A stretch of 52,024 nucleotides of DNA from Bacteroidia bacterium (GTDB lineage: Bacteria > Bacteroidota > Bacteroidia > AKYH767-A > OLB10). Made by a program: the position numbers and the translations under genes. The DNA lies in the NCBI GenBank assembly GCA_016788165.1, contig JAEUTH010000020.1, forward strand, positions 1-52,024, written 5' to 3'. Under the pieces are notes generated by a model. The model ran no database searches. It was not told the DNA's origin and saw only the letters and a program-made list of their open reading frames with translations. Shown here one piece after another: positions 36,714-45,462 of the stretch (position 1 is the first letter of the stretch; every line of letters starts with the position of its first letter).

Positions 36714-37733
36714 TCACACAGTGCTTGTTTGATTTTGCGCCCAGCTTAAAATTTTTGAAGCCACCTCGCTAACAGAAATACCTCTGATACACTTACAAGC
36801 CTGTGGGCTGTTTTTGCAATCGTTGCAAGAGCGTTTGTATTGTAAGTAAGATGCATTTTTACCCAAAGGAGCCCAGCGTGCGGCATGCACGGGTACAATT
36901 GGTGCGTATAAACCTAAAGTATTTATGCCCAATGCTGCTGCAATGTGTAATGGGCCGGTACTACATGCCAATAATCCATTACATGCATTTATAAAGGCAA
37001 TGAGTGATTTAACATCCATAAGGCCCGCTACGTTATGTACATGTGGCCATTGTGCTGTGTTAAGCAATGCAATAGCATCTAACTCGGCCTTAGTACCGGT
37101 AATGTATATTGTAAATTTTTCGGGAGGCAGTTGTTCAATCAGTTTGGCATACTGGTGCATGCCCCACTCGCGTGCACTGCCATTACTTTTAGGATGAATA
37201 ATTAAGTTAAATGTTTGTGTAGAAACGTTTGGTAAATCCGGGTGATGCGGAGCTGTAAAACCATAATACTGCGGCAACAATTCGGGCTGGTAATGGGTTT
37301 CAATGCCTAAGGGCGCCAATAGCATAATATTAAGTTGTGCCTCATGCAGTTTCGAATTTTTACGGCCTACGTTTGGCGTATCGCTACATGAAATCCAATG
37401 GTATGCCCTATGTGATGTGCCAATACGTACAGGTATTTGAGCGTCTTTGGCAGCGTAAGCAATTTCTTTTCTTGGGAAAACATGTACAATAGCATCGGCA
37501 TGTAATGCTTTTAAAAAACCACCGGCATTATCAGCTTGTTGCATGTCATCATACGATACAAATGCATCAACATGTTTACAGCAGGCTACAATCTCTTTAG
37601 TATAGTTGGCACCTAAAAAAGTAATTTTCAAATCCGGAAAATTACTTTTTAAAATACCGCACATGGGCAAGGTAAGTATTACATCACCTATACCATCGGT
37701 ACGGCTAATAATTATATGATGTAGCGTTTTCAA
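36714..37733 (-). CDS. Glycosyltransferase family 9 (heptosyltransferase-like)
   Basis: 339 residues. The frame opens with a TTG at 37733 that immediately precedes the first strand (HHIIISRTDGIGDVILTLPM), just where GT9 proteins begin, so TTG is the likely start. IIHPKSNGSAREWGMHQYAK and LLACSTGPLHIAAALGINTL are the donor-binding GT9 signatures. The C-terminal SCNDCKNSPQACKC has four close cysteines, as often in this family. It probably adds heptose or another sugar to lipid A core or a related glycan. The gene pairs with a GT2 glycosyltransferase upstream (79 nt gap). Confidence 0.88.
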   Translation of the reverse strand: MKTLHHIIISRTDGIGDVILTLPMCGILKSNFPDLKITFLGANYTKEIVACCKHVDAFVSYDDMQQADNAGGFLKALHADAIVHVFPRKEIAYAAKDAQIPVRIGTSHRAYHWISCSDTPNVGRKNSKLHEAQLNIMLLAPLGIETHYQPELLPQYYGFTAPHHPDLPNVSTQTFNLIIHPKSNGSAREWGMHQYAKLIEQLPPEKFTIYITGTKAELDAIALLNTAQWPHVHNVAGLMDVKSLIAFINACNGLLACSTGPLHIAAALGINTLGLYAPIVPVHAARWAPLGKNASYLQYKRSCNDCKNSPQACKCIRGISVSEVASKILSWAQNQTSTV

Positions 37734-37812
37734 AAAACAATAATGTATAAAGGGTAGTTTTTAATGCGCAGCAAGCTAATATTAATTGAATAATTGTTTG
37801 TAAGCCAAACAG

Positions 37813-38565
37813 CTATTTGCCTTGCTTTAACAATAAGTGCAACTTAACATATTTATAAAACGTTGCATGTGCCGATATAATGCAAACCAAAAAGCCATAG
37901 TAGCCATCTAAAAAACCCAACTGTAAAAAATAGCTTTTAATAAATTTTAAAAGCGGGGCAAAAACCACATAAATCATATTGCTTTTGTCGCCACGGTCGT
38001 AAGCAGCTTTGGCCGTTAAATTGGTAAACTTATTAGCTTGTTGTATGTGTTCAAACACAGTGTAATAACTATAATGCAGCAAATTGCCTTTTAGTTTTTG
38101 AACATGATCGGGGAGCCAGTTTAAATGCTCATGTATAATGCCTTCGTACGTTGCTTTGGTTTTATCATACACCCGTATTTTCACATCGGGATACCAGCCG
38201 CAATGTTTAATCCACTTACCACAATAGTTGGTTAAACGGTTAAATGAAGCAAAGGTAGGTTGGTTGTTTTGCTTAAAGGCCTCAATCGAAATTTTTAATT
38301 CATCGCTTAATGCCTCATCAGCATCGAGGGCTAAAATCCAATCATGTTTTGCATAAGATGCAGCAACATTACGAGCATGCGAATAGTTTTGCCACGGTGC
38401 AATTTCTACACGTACATTAAACGTTTTACAAATGGCTATGGTATTATCGGTTGAGCCCGAGTCTAATACTACAATATCGTCAGCAATATCAATAACACTT
38501 TGCAAGCATCGGCCAATGTTACGTTCTTCATTAAAAGTTATTACGGTTACAGATATTTGTGGCAT
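37813..38565 (-). CDS. Glycosyltransferase family 2 (WaaE/KdtX-like)
   Basis: 250 residues from the ATG at 38565 (MPQISVTVITFNEERNIGRC); the frame extends 17 codons further, but the GT2 fold starts here. DDIVVLDSGSTDNTIAIC, DWILALDADEALS (DXD region) and the later EGIIHEHLNWLPDH match the WaaE/KdtX subgroup that adds glucose to the lipopolysaccharide core. A hydrophobic C-terminal region (about 205-240) suggests membrane association. The divergent promoter at 38614-38629 is shared with yebC. Confidence 0.88.
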   Translation of the reverse strand: MPQISVTVITFNEERNIGRCLQSVIDIADDIVVLDSGSTDNTIAICKTFNVRVEIAPWQNYSHARNVAASYAKHDWILALDADEALSDELKISIEAFKQNNQPTFASFNRLTNYCGKWIKHCGWYPDVKIRVYDKTKATYEGIIHEHLNWLPDHVQKLKGNLLHYSYYTVFEHIQQANKFTNLTAKAAYDRGDKSNMIYVVFAPLLKFIKSYFLQLGFLDGYYGFLVCIISAHATFYKYVKLHLLLKQGK

Positions 38566-38613
38566 GGCACAAAGAAATAAAATTGCCTGTAATGACATGG
38601 TAGTACATACAAC

Positions 38614-38629
38614 CAAAAATATATTTTTG
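38614..38629. promoter_or_regulatory. Palindromic back-to-back -7 elements (GT2 gene / yebC)
   Basis: A perfect 16-bp palindrome, CAAAAATATATTTTTG, reads as TATTTTTG on both strands: an exact TAnnTTTG element in each direction. GT2 starts 49 nt to the left and yebC 84 nt to the right. No clear -33 box was found for either, so this is a promoter candidate only. Confidence 0.35.
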
Positions 38630-38712
38630 CCACCCCGTTAAAATTCAATTTTGTGCTTCAAATGCTAAGTAACATGAACCCAGAAAAACGGTAACACTAA
38701 AATAATTGTACA

Positions 38713-39420
38713 ATGGGACGTATTTTTGAAAAACGAAAACATAAAATGTTTGCACGCTATTTAAAAATGGCACGCATGTTTACACGTATAGGCAAAGAAA
38801 TTTCGATAGCCGTTAAGCAAGGAGGCCCCAACCCCGATGGTAACCCAAGGCTAAGGCAGGCCATACAAAATGCAAAAGGTGTAAACATGCCCAAGGAGCG
38901 TGTTGACAATGCAATAAAGCGTGCCGTAAGCAAGGAGCAACGCGATTTTGAAGAGTTGGTTTATGAGGGTTTTGCGCCCTATGGTGTGGCCGTTTTGATT
39001 GAGGCCGCTACCGATAACCCAACACGCACCGTAGCCAACTTACGGGTGTATTTTAATCGTGCCAATGGTGCTTTGGGTACTCAAGGGTCGGTGGCATTTA
39101 TGTTTGAACGTAAAGGCTTATTTAAGTTTGAAAAAGGCAATCATAATGTTGAAGATTTAGAGTTGGATTTAATTGACTATGGCGCCAACGAAGTGTTAGA
39201 AGATGATAGTTTTATTTACATCTATACCGGTTTCGAAGATTTTGGAAAAATGGCCAAAGCATTAGAAGATAAGGGCATTGAGGTGATAAGTGCCGAACTG
39301 CTGCGCGAAGCCTTAAACACTGTTTCGTTAACGGATGAGCAAGAGCAAGAAGTGCAGGCTATGTTAGATAAAATTGAAGATGATGAAGATGTGCAAAACG
39401 TTTTTCATAACATGGCATAA
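38713..39420 (+). CDS. yebC: YebC/PmpR family DNA-binding regulatory protein
   Basis: 235 residues of the YebC family. Known members are transcription regulators, and recent work links some of them to translation of proline-rich stretches. Family features: the N-terminal KMFARYLKMARMFTRIGKEI, GGPNPDGNPRLRQAIQNAK, MPKERVDNAIKRA and EGFAPYGVAVLIEAATDNPT. The alternate first residues (MGRIFEKRKHK) match the normal start of Bacteroidota YebC. It ends 11 nt from the convergent lipoprotein gene, with no clear terminator. Confidence 0.95.
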   Translation: MGRIFEKRKHKMFARYLKMARMFTRIGKEISIAVKQGGPNPDGNPRLRQAIQNAKGVNMPKERVDNAIKRAVSKEQRDFEELVYEGFAPYGVAVLIEAATDNPTRTVANLRVYFNRANGALGTQGSVAFMFERKGLFKFEKGNHNVEDLELDLIDYGANEVLEDDSFIYIYTGFEDFGKMAKALEDKGIEVISAELLREALNTVSLTDEQEQEVQAMLDKIEDDEDVQNVFHNMA

Positions 39421-39431
39421 AGTGCAAACGG

Positions 39432-41033
39432 CTACTTAATAATCCAGTTAAGTTCAACATCCCAATTGCTTCGGGCATTTATGGTATCACTAAAATTATA
39501 CACCTTTTCGGGTTGTTGCTTTTGGGCATAAGACCCACCATCCCAACGGCCATTATTATTGGTATCGGCAACTAAACGCAACATATACTTGCCCGGCAAA
39601 ACGTTTTCGAAAACAAATGTACCATCTATTAATTTATTAGTGGTGCGTACTATTTGGCCGCTTTCGGTAAGCATAACCATAAGCCATGTTGTATTAATTT
39701 TATTGTCGAATGTGGTGCGTATGGCTATAGTTGCATAGTCGGTAAGTTCGCGCGTTTTAAATGCTATTTCTAAACTATCGTTACGCAAACCAAACATATC
39801 GGTAATGCAATTTTTGGGAAGCAGCAATTTGTAATTGCTATGGTCCTGTACATTAAAATGTAGTTGATAGATTTTGTGCAGGCTATCCATGCTGGACGTA
39901 GTAAATGGTATAACCGATGTGCTATCTTGTAAAAGTGTAACCAATGTCGTATCAAACCGGGCAATTGGATTGTCGAAATAAAGCATAAGTGTTTGTCCTT
40001 TTTCTAAAACACCGGCCATTAAATTTGTGCCTAAATTAAATACCGGCTCAATGTAACTTTTGCCGCTTTTTTGTTTTGCAGGTTTCAGGTTTACATGTAT
40101 GGTATCAACCAAATAAACACCATTATAAATTACAGCATGTACACTGTCAATTAACGTATCGGCACAATAAATAATAAGGCTGTCTTTTTTAAAACCCAGC
40201 TCAGTAGTGTATGCGGAATTATTAATGGGCTTAAAAATAAATTGGCTAACTGGGGCTGTAAACGTAATTAAAGCCTTGCCATGCATAATGTATTGCGCCT
40301 TTAGCAAATGCGGCATTGTATCGGGCTCGGTAAACAGAGATAACAACAGGTTGCTATCGGGAAGGTTTATATTATTTGTAAATGCAATTGATTCGGTTTT
40401 CGAGTCGAACTTGTAATTGTTGTTTTCGTCTTTATGCGCAAATATTTTATATGTACCGGGTTTTAATTGATTTATTTCAAAATAGCCTTGCTCATCTGTT
40501 TTTGCAACATAATCGGGCAAGGTGTTATACACTATCGTATCGGCCAAGTTGGTGTATAGGTACACACCCATACCTTTTTCGGTTTTAAGTGTTTGCGCAT
40601 CATACACCCGACCTTTACACACTAACGAATCAATAAACGCACCAGTAGAAAAAACATATTTCAAATTTTCGGCCGGTGTGCTTTCATGTACATCAACTAC
40701 GGCATTGCCAAAATTAATCGTATAGGTTGTATTGGTTTTTAAGCTATCGGGCAATTGGATGCTTACTGTTTTTTTAAAGGCATCTATTTCGGCATCCTTA
40801 TACAGTGGAGGCGATATAACTAATTGTTTGTTTAAATCCTGTAGTGTAATGTACTCGTCAAATTCGATTTCAATTTTTTTGCTGCTAAAATTTACGGTAT
40901 TGTTTGCAGGCTTGGCCGAAACTATATGAGGCGCTTCGGCATCCTTAATACCACCTGTAGGTGGTACACGTAATGCACAACCGGTTATGCTTAGCAAGCA
41001 AATTAAAACAGCAAATTTTTTGTACAAGTGCAT
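39432..41033 (-). CDS. Ig-like domain lipoprotein of the PPTGG type (Bacteroidota)
   Basis: 533 residues. A lipoprotein signal ends in ITGC (cysteine at residue 20), and the mature start LRVPPTGGIKDAEAPHIV is a pattern seen in a widespread Bacteroidota outer-membrane lipoprotein family. An Ig-like (Big_5) domain follows (about 35-135, KIEIEFDEYITLQDLNKQ, TYTINFGNAVVDVHE). A carboxypeptidase-regulatory or SpaA-like region (about 140-225, YFEINQLKPGTYKIFAHKDE) and more beta domains reach to the end, where a second YMLRLVADTNNNGRWDGG motif resembles a calcium-binding dockerin-like loop. Its function is unknown; a surface scaffold role is inferred. Confidence 0.83.
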   Translation of the reverse strand: MHLYKKFAVLICLLSITGCALRVPPTGGIKDAEAPHIVSAKPANNTVNFSSKKIEIEFDEYITLQDLNKQLVISPPLYKDAEIDAFKKTVSIQLPDSLKTNTTYTINFGNAVVDVHESTPAENLKYVFSTGAFIDSLVCKGRVYDAQTLKTEKGMGVYLYTNLADTIVYNTLPDYVAKTDEQGYFEINQLKPGTYKIFAHKDENNNYKFDSKTESIAFTNNINLPDSNLLLSLFTEPDTMPHLLKAQYIMHGKALITFTAPVSQFIFKPINNSAYTTELGFKKDSLIIYCADTLIDSVHAVIYNGVYLVDTIHVNLKPAKQKSGKSYIEPVFNLGTNLMAGVLEKGQTLMLYFDNPIARFDTTLVTLLQDSTSVIPFTTSSMDSLHKIYQLHFNVQDHSNYKLLLPKNCITDMFGLRNDSLEIAFKTRELTDYATIAIRTTFDNKINTTWLMVMLTESGQIVRTTNKLIDGTFVFENVLPGKYMLRLVADTNNNGRWDGGSYAQKQQPEKVYNFSDTINARSNWDVELNWIIK

Positions 41034-41051
41034 TGTAACTTTTAAAATAAA

Positions 41052-41540
41052 TTAATGGAATGCTAAGTTTTCGATTAATGCCATAAGTTGTTGCAAGTAA
41101 CGGGCATCGGTATTATCAAAAGCGTTCAGATGTTCGCTATCCACATCGAGCACTAAAAATACCAGGCCGTTTTTAAAACCGGGCACAACAATTTCAGATT
41201 GCGATTGTGTACTACAGGCAATATGCCCTTCGAAAGTATTTACATCGCCAACAATAATGGTTTGCTTTTGTTGCCATGCTTTGCCGCAAACACCCTTGCC
41301 AAAATTTATGCGCGTACAGGCTACCGGCCCTTGAAAAGGCCCCAACACCAACTGATTGTCTTTTACCAAATAAAAACCAACCCACCACCATTGCATGCCA
41401 AATTTTAATGCAGCCGATATGTTGCTTAGGTTGGCAATAAAATCGGTTTCGGCACTAATCAATGCCGTTATTTGTTGTAACAGGCTTTCATATTGTTGCG
41501 CCTTGTTTTGTGTTTTATCAATAAAAAATTCTTCGGCCAT
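41052..41540 (-). CDS. msrC: Free methionine-(R)-sulfoxide reductase (MsrC, GAF fold)
   Basis: 162 residues from the ATG at 41540 (MAEEFFIDKT). An upstream TTG at 41561 overlaps the -7 promoter element, so it is unlikely to be the start. The GAF domain carries LVLGPFQGPVACTRI, GKGVCGKAW and FEGHIACSTQSQSEIVVP. Its three cysteines have the 10- and 24-residue spacing of the fRMsr active site (E. coli C84, C94, C118). It reduces free methionine-R-sulfoxide, using thioredoxin. It is divergent from lipB, only about 70 nt away. Confidence 0.92.
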   Translation of the reverse strand: MAEEFFIDKTQNKAQQYESLLQQITALISAETDFIANLSNISAALKFGMQWWWVGFYLVKDNQLVLGPFQGPVACTRINFGKGVCGKAWQQKQTIIVGDVNTFEGHIACSTQSQSEIVVPGFKNGLVFLVLDVDSEHLNAFDNTDARYLQQLMALIENLAFH

Positions 41541-41598
41541 AATTTTATTAGCGGGTGCCAAAGTAAACCAAAAGCATCAAGCATTAATGCATAAGCAC

Positions 41599-41606
41599 TA
41601 CCTTTG
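41599..41606 (+). promoter_or_regulatory. -7 element immediately before lipB (near-leaderless transcript)
   Basis: TACCTTTG is a perfect TAnnTTTG. Its last base is 5 nt before the lipB ATG at 41612, so transcription would start at or next to the start codon. No clear -33 TTTG was seen. The minus-strand TTACTTTG (41566-41559) is the counterpart for msrC. Confidence 0.42.
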
Positions 41607-41611
41607 TATTT

Positions 41612-42328
41612 ATGCAACAAGTTTACTTTACCGATTTAGGCTATACGCCCTATTTAGAAACCTGGCAATTGCAGGAGCAGCTTATGCAAAAAGTAATTAG
41701 CAGCAAGCTTTATAATCGTCAAAATATTGAGCCTGCCCAACCCATACATAACCGGCTGTTGTTTTGTGAGCATCCGCATGTTTACACATTAGGTAAAAGC
41801 GGAAGCGAAAAAAATTTACTCATAACAGCCGATGAATTGGCGCAACATCAGGCAACGTTTTTTCGCATCAACCGTGGAGGCGATATTACCTATCATGGAC
41901 CGGGGCAATGTGTGGGCTATCCTATTTTAGACCTTGATTTGTTTTTTAATGATGTGCATAAATACATGCGCTACCTTGAAGAAGTAATTATACGAACCAT
42001 AGCCCACTATGGCATTGAAGGCATACGCATACCGGGCCTTACCGGTGTTTGGCTTGCGGCCACACCAACCAAACCCGAGCGCAAAATTTGTGCTTTTGGC
42101 GTGCGTTTAAGTCGCTGGGTAACCATGCATGGCTGGGCATTAAATGTAAATAACGATTTAAGTTTTTTTAATCATATAGTACCATGTGGCATTAGCGATA
42201 AGGCCGTAACATCTATACAACAAGAGCTGGGCTATGCAGTAGAAATCAGCGAAACAAAACAGTTGCTAAAACTAAACTTTGCCCATGTGTTTGAGGTTGA
42301 AACTATAGATGCACAATTGGCTTTTTAG
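41612..42328 (+). CDS. lipB: Octanoyl-ACP:protein N-octanoyltransferase LipB
   Basis: 238 residues. LipB moves octanoate from ACP to lipoyl domains in the lipoate pathway; LipA then inserts the sulfurs. The catalytic lysine K158 lies in KICAFGVRLSRW and the nucleophilic cysteine C192 in IVPCGI. RGGDITYHGPGQCVGYPILD (about 88-107) is the well-known LipB signature. The length is a little above that of E. coli LipB (about 210). The lipA partner is not in the window. Confidence 0.96.
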   Translation: MQQVYFTDLGYTPYLETWQLQEQLMQKVISSKLYNRQNIEPAQPIHNRLLFCEHPHVYTLGKSGSEKNLLITADELAQHQATFFRINRGGDITYHGPGQCVGYPILDLDLFFNDVHKYMRYLEEVIIRTIAHYGIEGIRIPGLTGVWLAATPTKPERKICAFGVRLSRWVTMHGWALNVNNDLSFFNHIVPCGISDKAVTSIQQELGYAVEISETKQLLKLNFAHVFEVETIDAQLAF

Positions 42329-42332
42329 GTAA

Positions 42333-42413
42333 CTAATACTTGCCGCTAAATTTAAAAGACAGATAAAAAAACAACGTGGCAATTGCAGTAAAAACATAGT
42401 ATGTTTGTTTCAT
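42333..42413 (-). CDS. Candidate 26-residue membrane micropeptide
   Basis: On the minus strand, in the gap between lipB and the serine hydrolase (both on the plus strand), an ATG at 42413 opens a 27-codon ORF encoding MKQTYYVFTAIATLFFYLSF plus KFSGKY. One hydrophobic segment (about 5-19) lies between charged ends, as in single-span membrane micropeptides. A plus-strand -7-like TATGTTTG (42400-42407) overlaps its start. No -7 element for the ORF itself was seen, and there is no homology evidence. Confidence 0.35.
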   Translation of the reverse strand: MKQTYYVFTAIATLFFYLSFKFSGKY

Positions 42414-42433
42414 ATCAAGCATTTGAATAACGT

Positions 42434-43555
42434 ATGAAAAAATGGATTGCCTTAGCCTTAGTTATTATTCTGTTTGGTGCATTGGGGTTTACAGGCAACC
42501 TTTATTTGGTTAAAGCATTGTATTACAACTTTGCCAATATTGACGACTATAAAATTTTTGAAAACACTGTAATTAAAAAAAATACCGGCCGGCCATGGCC
42601 ACATGCATACAGCTATAAAACCCAAACCCAAAACAAGCTGTTTAACGATACCTGGCAGCAATACGAAACTACTGCGTTTATTGTGATACAAAACGACTCA
42701 CTTGTTTTTGAACAATATGCACAAGACGTAAACCAACAAACCATTTCGGGCTCGTTTAGTGTAGCAAAAAGTATTGTAAGCGTCTTAATAGGTGTAGCCT
42801 TAAACGAAGGCGCTATCAAAAACATTAACGAACCTGTTGCCAATTACTTACCGGCATTTAATAACAAAAGCAAAAAAAACATCACCCTAAAACACTTGCT
42901 TACCATGAGCAGTGGCTTAAAATGGGATGAAGCATACAGCAGCTTGTTTTCGGTTACTACCAAAGCTTATTATGGGTATGATGTAGCTACCCTGGTTGGT
43001 AATTTGCCCATAGAAACCCAGCCCGGTATAAACTTTAATTACCAAAGTTGTAATACACAATTGTTGGGAATGATTTTAATAAAAGCCACCGGCAAAACCA
43101 TAAGCCAATATGCGCAAGAAAAACTTTGGCAACCATTACAAGCCGAACATGATGCCCTTTGGAGTTTAGATAATAGCGATGGTATTGAAAAATGCTTTTG
43201 CTGTTTTAATAGCACAGCCACCGATTTTGCTCGTATTGGCGCCTTGTACCTGCATCAGGGCAATTGGCATGGCCTGCAGATTGTTGATAGCACTTTTGTA
43301 AAGGAAAGTATAAAGCCTGCCCATTTATTGTATCAAGGCAAAGCCAATACCATTTATGGTTTACACTGGTGGTTGGCAACTGTAGCCGGCAAGCCTGTTT
43401 ATTTTGCGCGCGGTATTTTAGGACAATATATTTTTGTATTACCACATAAAAATTTAGTAGCCGTACGTTTAGGTAATAAACGTGGCGAAGTGTTACCGGA
43501 TGGCTATGTTAGCGACATTAATACTTATTTGAATTGGCTTGATAAAAACTATTAA
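42434..43555 (+). CDS. Beta-lactamase-fold serine hydrolase
   Basis: 373 residues. An N-terminal hydrophobic stretch (about 4-28) should anchor the protein in the inner membrane with the enzyme in the periplasm. The catalytic SXXK motif is S109-V-A-K112 in SGSFSVAKSIV, and the second motif is Y203-Q-S205 (NFNYQSCN). A plausible third element is near PVYFARGILGQYIFVLP. The fold is that of class C beta-lactamases, D-aminopeptidases and esterases. A sensible guess is a D-amino-acid or ester hydrolase; antibiotic resistance is not implied. A TATGTTTG at 42400-42407 is a -7 candidate 26 nt upstream of the ATG. Confidence 0.86.
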   Translation: MKKWIALALVIILFGALGFTGNLYLVKALYYNFANIDDYKIFENTVIKKNTGRPWPHAYSYKTQTQNKLFNDTWQQYETTAFIVIQNDSLVFEQYAQDVNQQTISGSFSVAKSIVSVLIGVALNEGAIKNINEPVANYLPAFNNKSKKNITLKHLLTMSSGLKWDEAYSSLFSVTTKAYYGYDVATLVGNLPIETQPGINFNYQSCNTQLLGMILIKATGKTISQYAQEKLWQPLQAEHDALWSLDNSDGIEKCFCCFNSTATDFARIGALYLHQGNWHGLQIVDSTFVKESIKPAHLLYQGKANTIYGLHWWLATVAGKPVYFARGILGQYIFVLPHKNLVAVRLGNKRGEVLPDGYVSDINTYLNWLDKNY

Positions 43556-43563
43556 AACAGATT

Positions 43564-43965
43564 ATGCTTAAAGATATTCCAACACTAACAGTTACAGATA
43601 TTGCAGTTGCTATTGTTCCTAAACCCGATACAAAAGGCAATGCCTGGCATGTATATTTATTAAACCTCAAACCCGATGCTATTGAAGGGGTGTTGGTAAC
43701 AAGCAAAGGTTATGGCCTGCGAAATGGCGAACAAATTAAAACATCAACACTGAGGCATTTTTTAGATGAAATGGAGGGCAACTCAGCAAAGCTTATCGAA
43801 CCTATTATTACCGATGTGTTTGGACTTAATAACGAATATTGGGTGAGCTTTTATCACCAAAAGAAAATTTACGACCGCAAATATTTATTCCTTCCCGAAA
43901 GTATAAACTCAAATTTTTTTAGCCGCATTCCGCTACTTGATACGGAGGGCGTTATTATAAAATAA
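43564..43965 (+). CDS. Bacteroidota conserved protein of unknown function
   Basis: 133 residues. The pattern TDIAVAIVPKPDTKGNAWHV, VLVTSKGYGLRNGEQIKTST, LRHFLDEME and IPLLDTEGVIIK matches a conserved small protein that I recall from Bacteroidota genomes, where it is sometimes mislabelled as a phenylalanyl-tRNA synthetase subunit. It has no signal peptide and no catalytic motif I can name. It lies 8 nt after the serine-hydrolase gene and 22 nt before the exonuclease gene, so the three are likely one transcript. Confidence 0.78.
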   Translation: MLKDIPTLTVTDIAVAIVPKPDTKGNAWHVYLLNLKPDAIEGVLVTSKGYGLRNGEQIKTSTLRHFLDEMEGNSAKLIEPIITDVFGLNNEYWVSFYHQKKIYDRKYLFLPESINSNFFSRIPLLDTEGVIIK

Positions 43966-43987
43966 CCTGATTAATATACGTAGGTGT

Positions 43988-44704
43988 ATGTATAAACTCG
44001 AGCATGTATTGTTTTTAGATATCGAAACCGTGCCGCAAGCACCCAGCTACGATGCCCTAAGCGAAGCCGGACAAGATTTGTGGCGCCACAAAGCACAGGT
44101 GCTGCTTAAAGATACCGACACAAAACCAGCCGATATTTATAACCGTGCCGGCATTTATGCCGAGTTTGGTAAAATTGTATGTGTTTCAGTGGGCATGTTT
44201 ATGCCCAATGCCGGTGGCCGTTTGTTCAGACTTAAATCTTTTTTCGGACACAATGAAGCCGAATTGCTTACAAACTTTGCCCAACTGCTGCATAAGTTTT
44301 TTAATAAACCACAACATTATTTATGTGCACATAATGGCAAAGAGTTCGACTTTCCGTTTCTAAGCAGACGTTTACTAATTAACGGCATAGCATTGCCCGA
44401 GTTGTTAAACACTGCCGGCAAAAAACCTTGGGAAGTAAACCACCTCGACAGCATGGAGCTTTGGAAGTTTGGCGATTATAAAAGCTACACGCCTCTAAAC
44501 CTGTTAGCCCATGTGTTTGATATTGCCAGCCCTAAAGATGATATTGACGGAGGTATGGTATGGCAGGTTTATTGGCAACAAAATGATTTAGCGCGCATTG
44601 TTACCTATTGCCAAAAAGATGTGGTTACCGTAGCCCAAATTATGCTTAGGTACAACCAACAGCCTTTACTTAAAAATTCGGAAATTACCATTGCCGATAG
44701 TTAG
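43988..44704 (+). CDS. Predicted DEDDy 3'-5' exonuclease (PolB-like)
   Basis: 238 residues. The acidic catalytic set of the DNA polymerase B-type exonuclease fold is seen: D and E in LFLDIETVPQ (about residues 10-14), D in HNGKEFDFPFLSRRL (about 121), and Y-x3-D in IVTYCQKDVVTVAQIML, the DEDDy type. Family-typical LNLLAHVFDIASPKDDIDGG also fits the predicted exonuclease group (COG3298-like). The protein lacks a polymerase domain and is presumed to work as a cytoplasmic nuclease in repair or RNA processing. It follows the unknown 133-residue protein at 22 nt. The substrate is not known. Confidence 0.85.
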   Translation: MYKLEHVLFLDIETVPQAPSYDALSEAGQDLWRHKAQVLLKDTDTKPADIYNRAGIYAEFGKIVCVSVGMFMPNAGGRLFRLKSFFGHNEAELLTNFAQLLHKFFNKPQHYLCAHNGKEFDFPFLSRRLLINGIALPELLNTAGKKPWEVNHLDSMELWKFGDYKSYTPLNLLAHVFDIASPKDDIDGGMVWQVYWQQNDLARIVTYCQKDVVTVAQIMLRYNQQPLLKNSEITIADS

Positions 44705-44846
44705 ATTAAACTTTTTATGCAAATACAATATTCACTTCAACTTGCTAAAGCCCAATGGAAATGGCGCTTTGTAACATGCTGCCAATTGTTGTGTCAGAAC
44801 ATTAAATAAACCGAAGCGAAAGAAAACAAACCCAAAAAATTAAAAT

Positions 44847-45362
44847 ATGAAACTACTTACATTTTTATTTTCGTTCTGCATGGTATGCAAACTTAATGCA
44901 CAGTCGCCTTGTACAAACGATACAATGTATCATCAGTTTGATTTTTGGATTGGCAATTGGGAAGTATATAATCCTAAAAACACCAAAGCTGGCGATAGTA
45001 AAATCAGTAGCATTCTTGACCAATGTGTAATTTTAGAAGAATGGAAAAGCGCCAACAAACAAAACGGTGTTCTTTTTGAAGGCAAAAGTTTTAATACCTA
45101 CAATGCAAGCACCAAACAATGGCAGCAAACCTGGGTTGATAATGTTGGCGGTTGTACAGAATATTTAAATGGTAATTTCAGTGCCAATAAAATGGAATTT
45201 AAAACAAATGCCTTTTTAATTGCAGCCGATACCTTAGCCATTCGGAAACTAACGTTTTATAATTTGGGCATTAACAAAGTGAGGCAACACGGGCAAATAT
45301 CAAAAGACAATGGCAATACCTGGAATACCGAGTTTGATTTAGAATACAGGCGAAAAAATTAA
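44847..45362 (+). CDS. Secreted DUF1579-like beta-rich protein
   Basis: 171 residues with a cleavable signal peptide (MKLLTFLFSFCMVCKLNAQ). The mature protein starts QSPCTNDTMYHQFDFWIGNW, in which the FDFWIGNWEV motif is the hallmark of the DUF1579-like lipocalin-type proteins; strand-rich sequence continues to the end (TEYLNGNFSANKMEFKTNAF). Two further cysteines (VGGCTEY and DQCVILE) may form a disulfide. The function is unknown. It stands alone between the exonuclease and the S9 peptidase. Confidence 0.75.
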   Translation: MKLLTFLFSFCMVCKLNAQSPCTNDTMYHQFDFWIGNWEVYNPKNTKAGDSKISSILDQCVILEEWKSANKQNGVLFEGKSFNTYNASTKQWQQTWVDNVGGCTEYLNGNFSANKMEFKTNAFLIAADTLAIRKLTFYNLGINKVRQHGQISKDNGNTWNTEFDLEYRRKN

Positions 45363-45462
45363 TTTTTGTAGTTGGGCAATTTGCTTTAGGTAATACGAAC
45401 GTTTCGAAAAAGGCTAAGTTAAAATGTAATATATTTAAACAACCATCTAAACACCTACACCT

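Noticed and set aside
44718..44810. 30-codon ORF (MQIQYSLQLA...) between the exonuclease and DUF1579-like genes
   Set aside because: No hydrophobic or conserved pattern and no promoter; probably chance.
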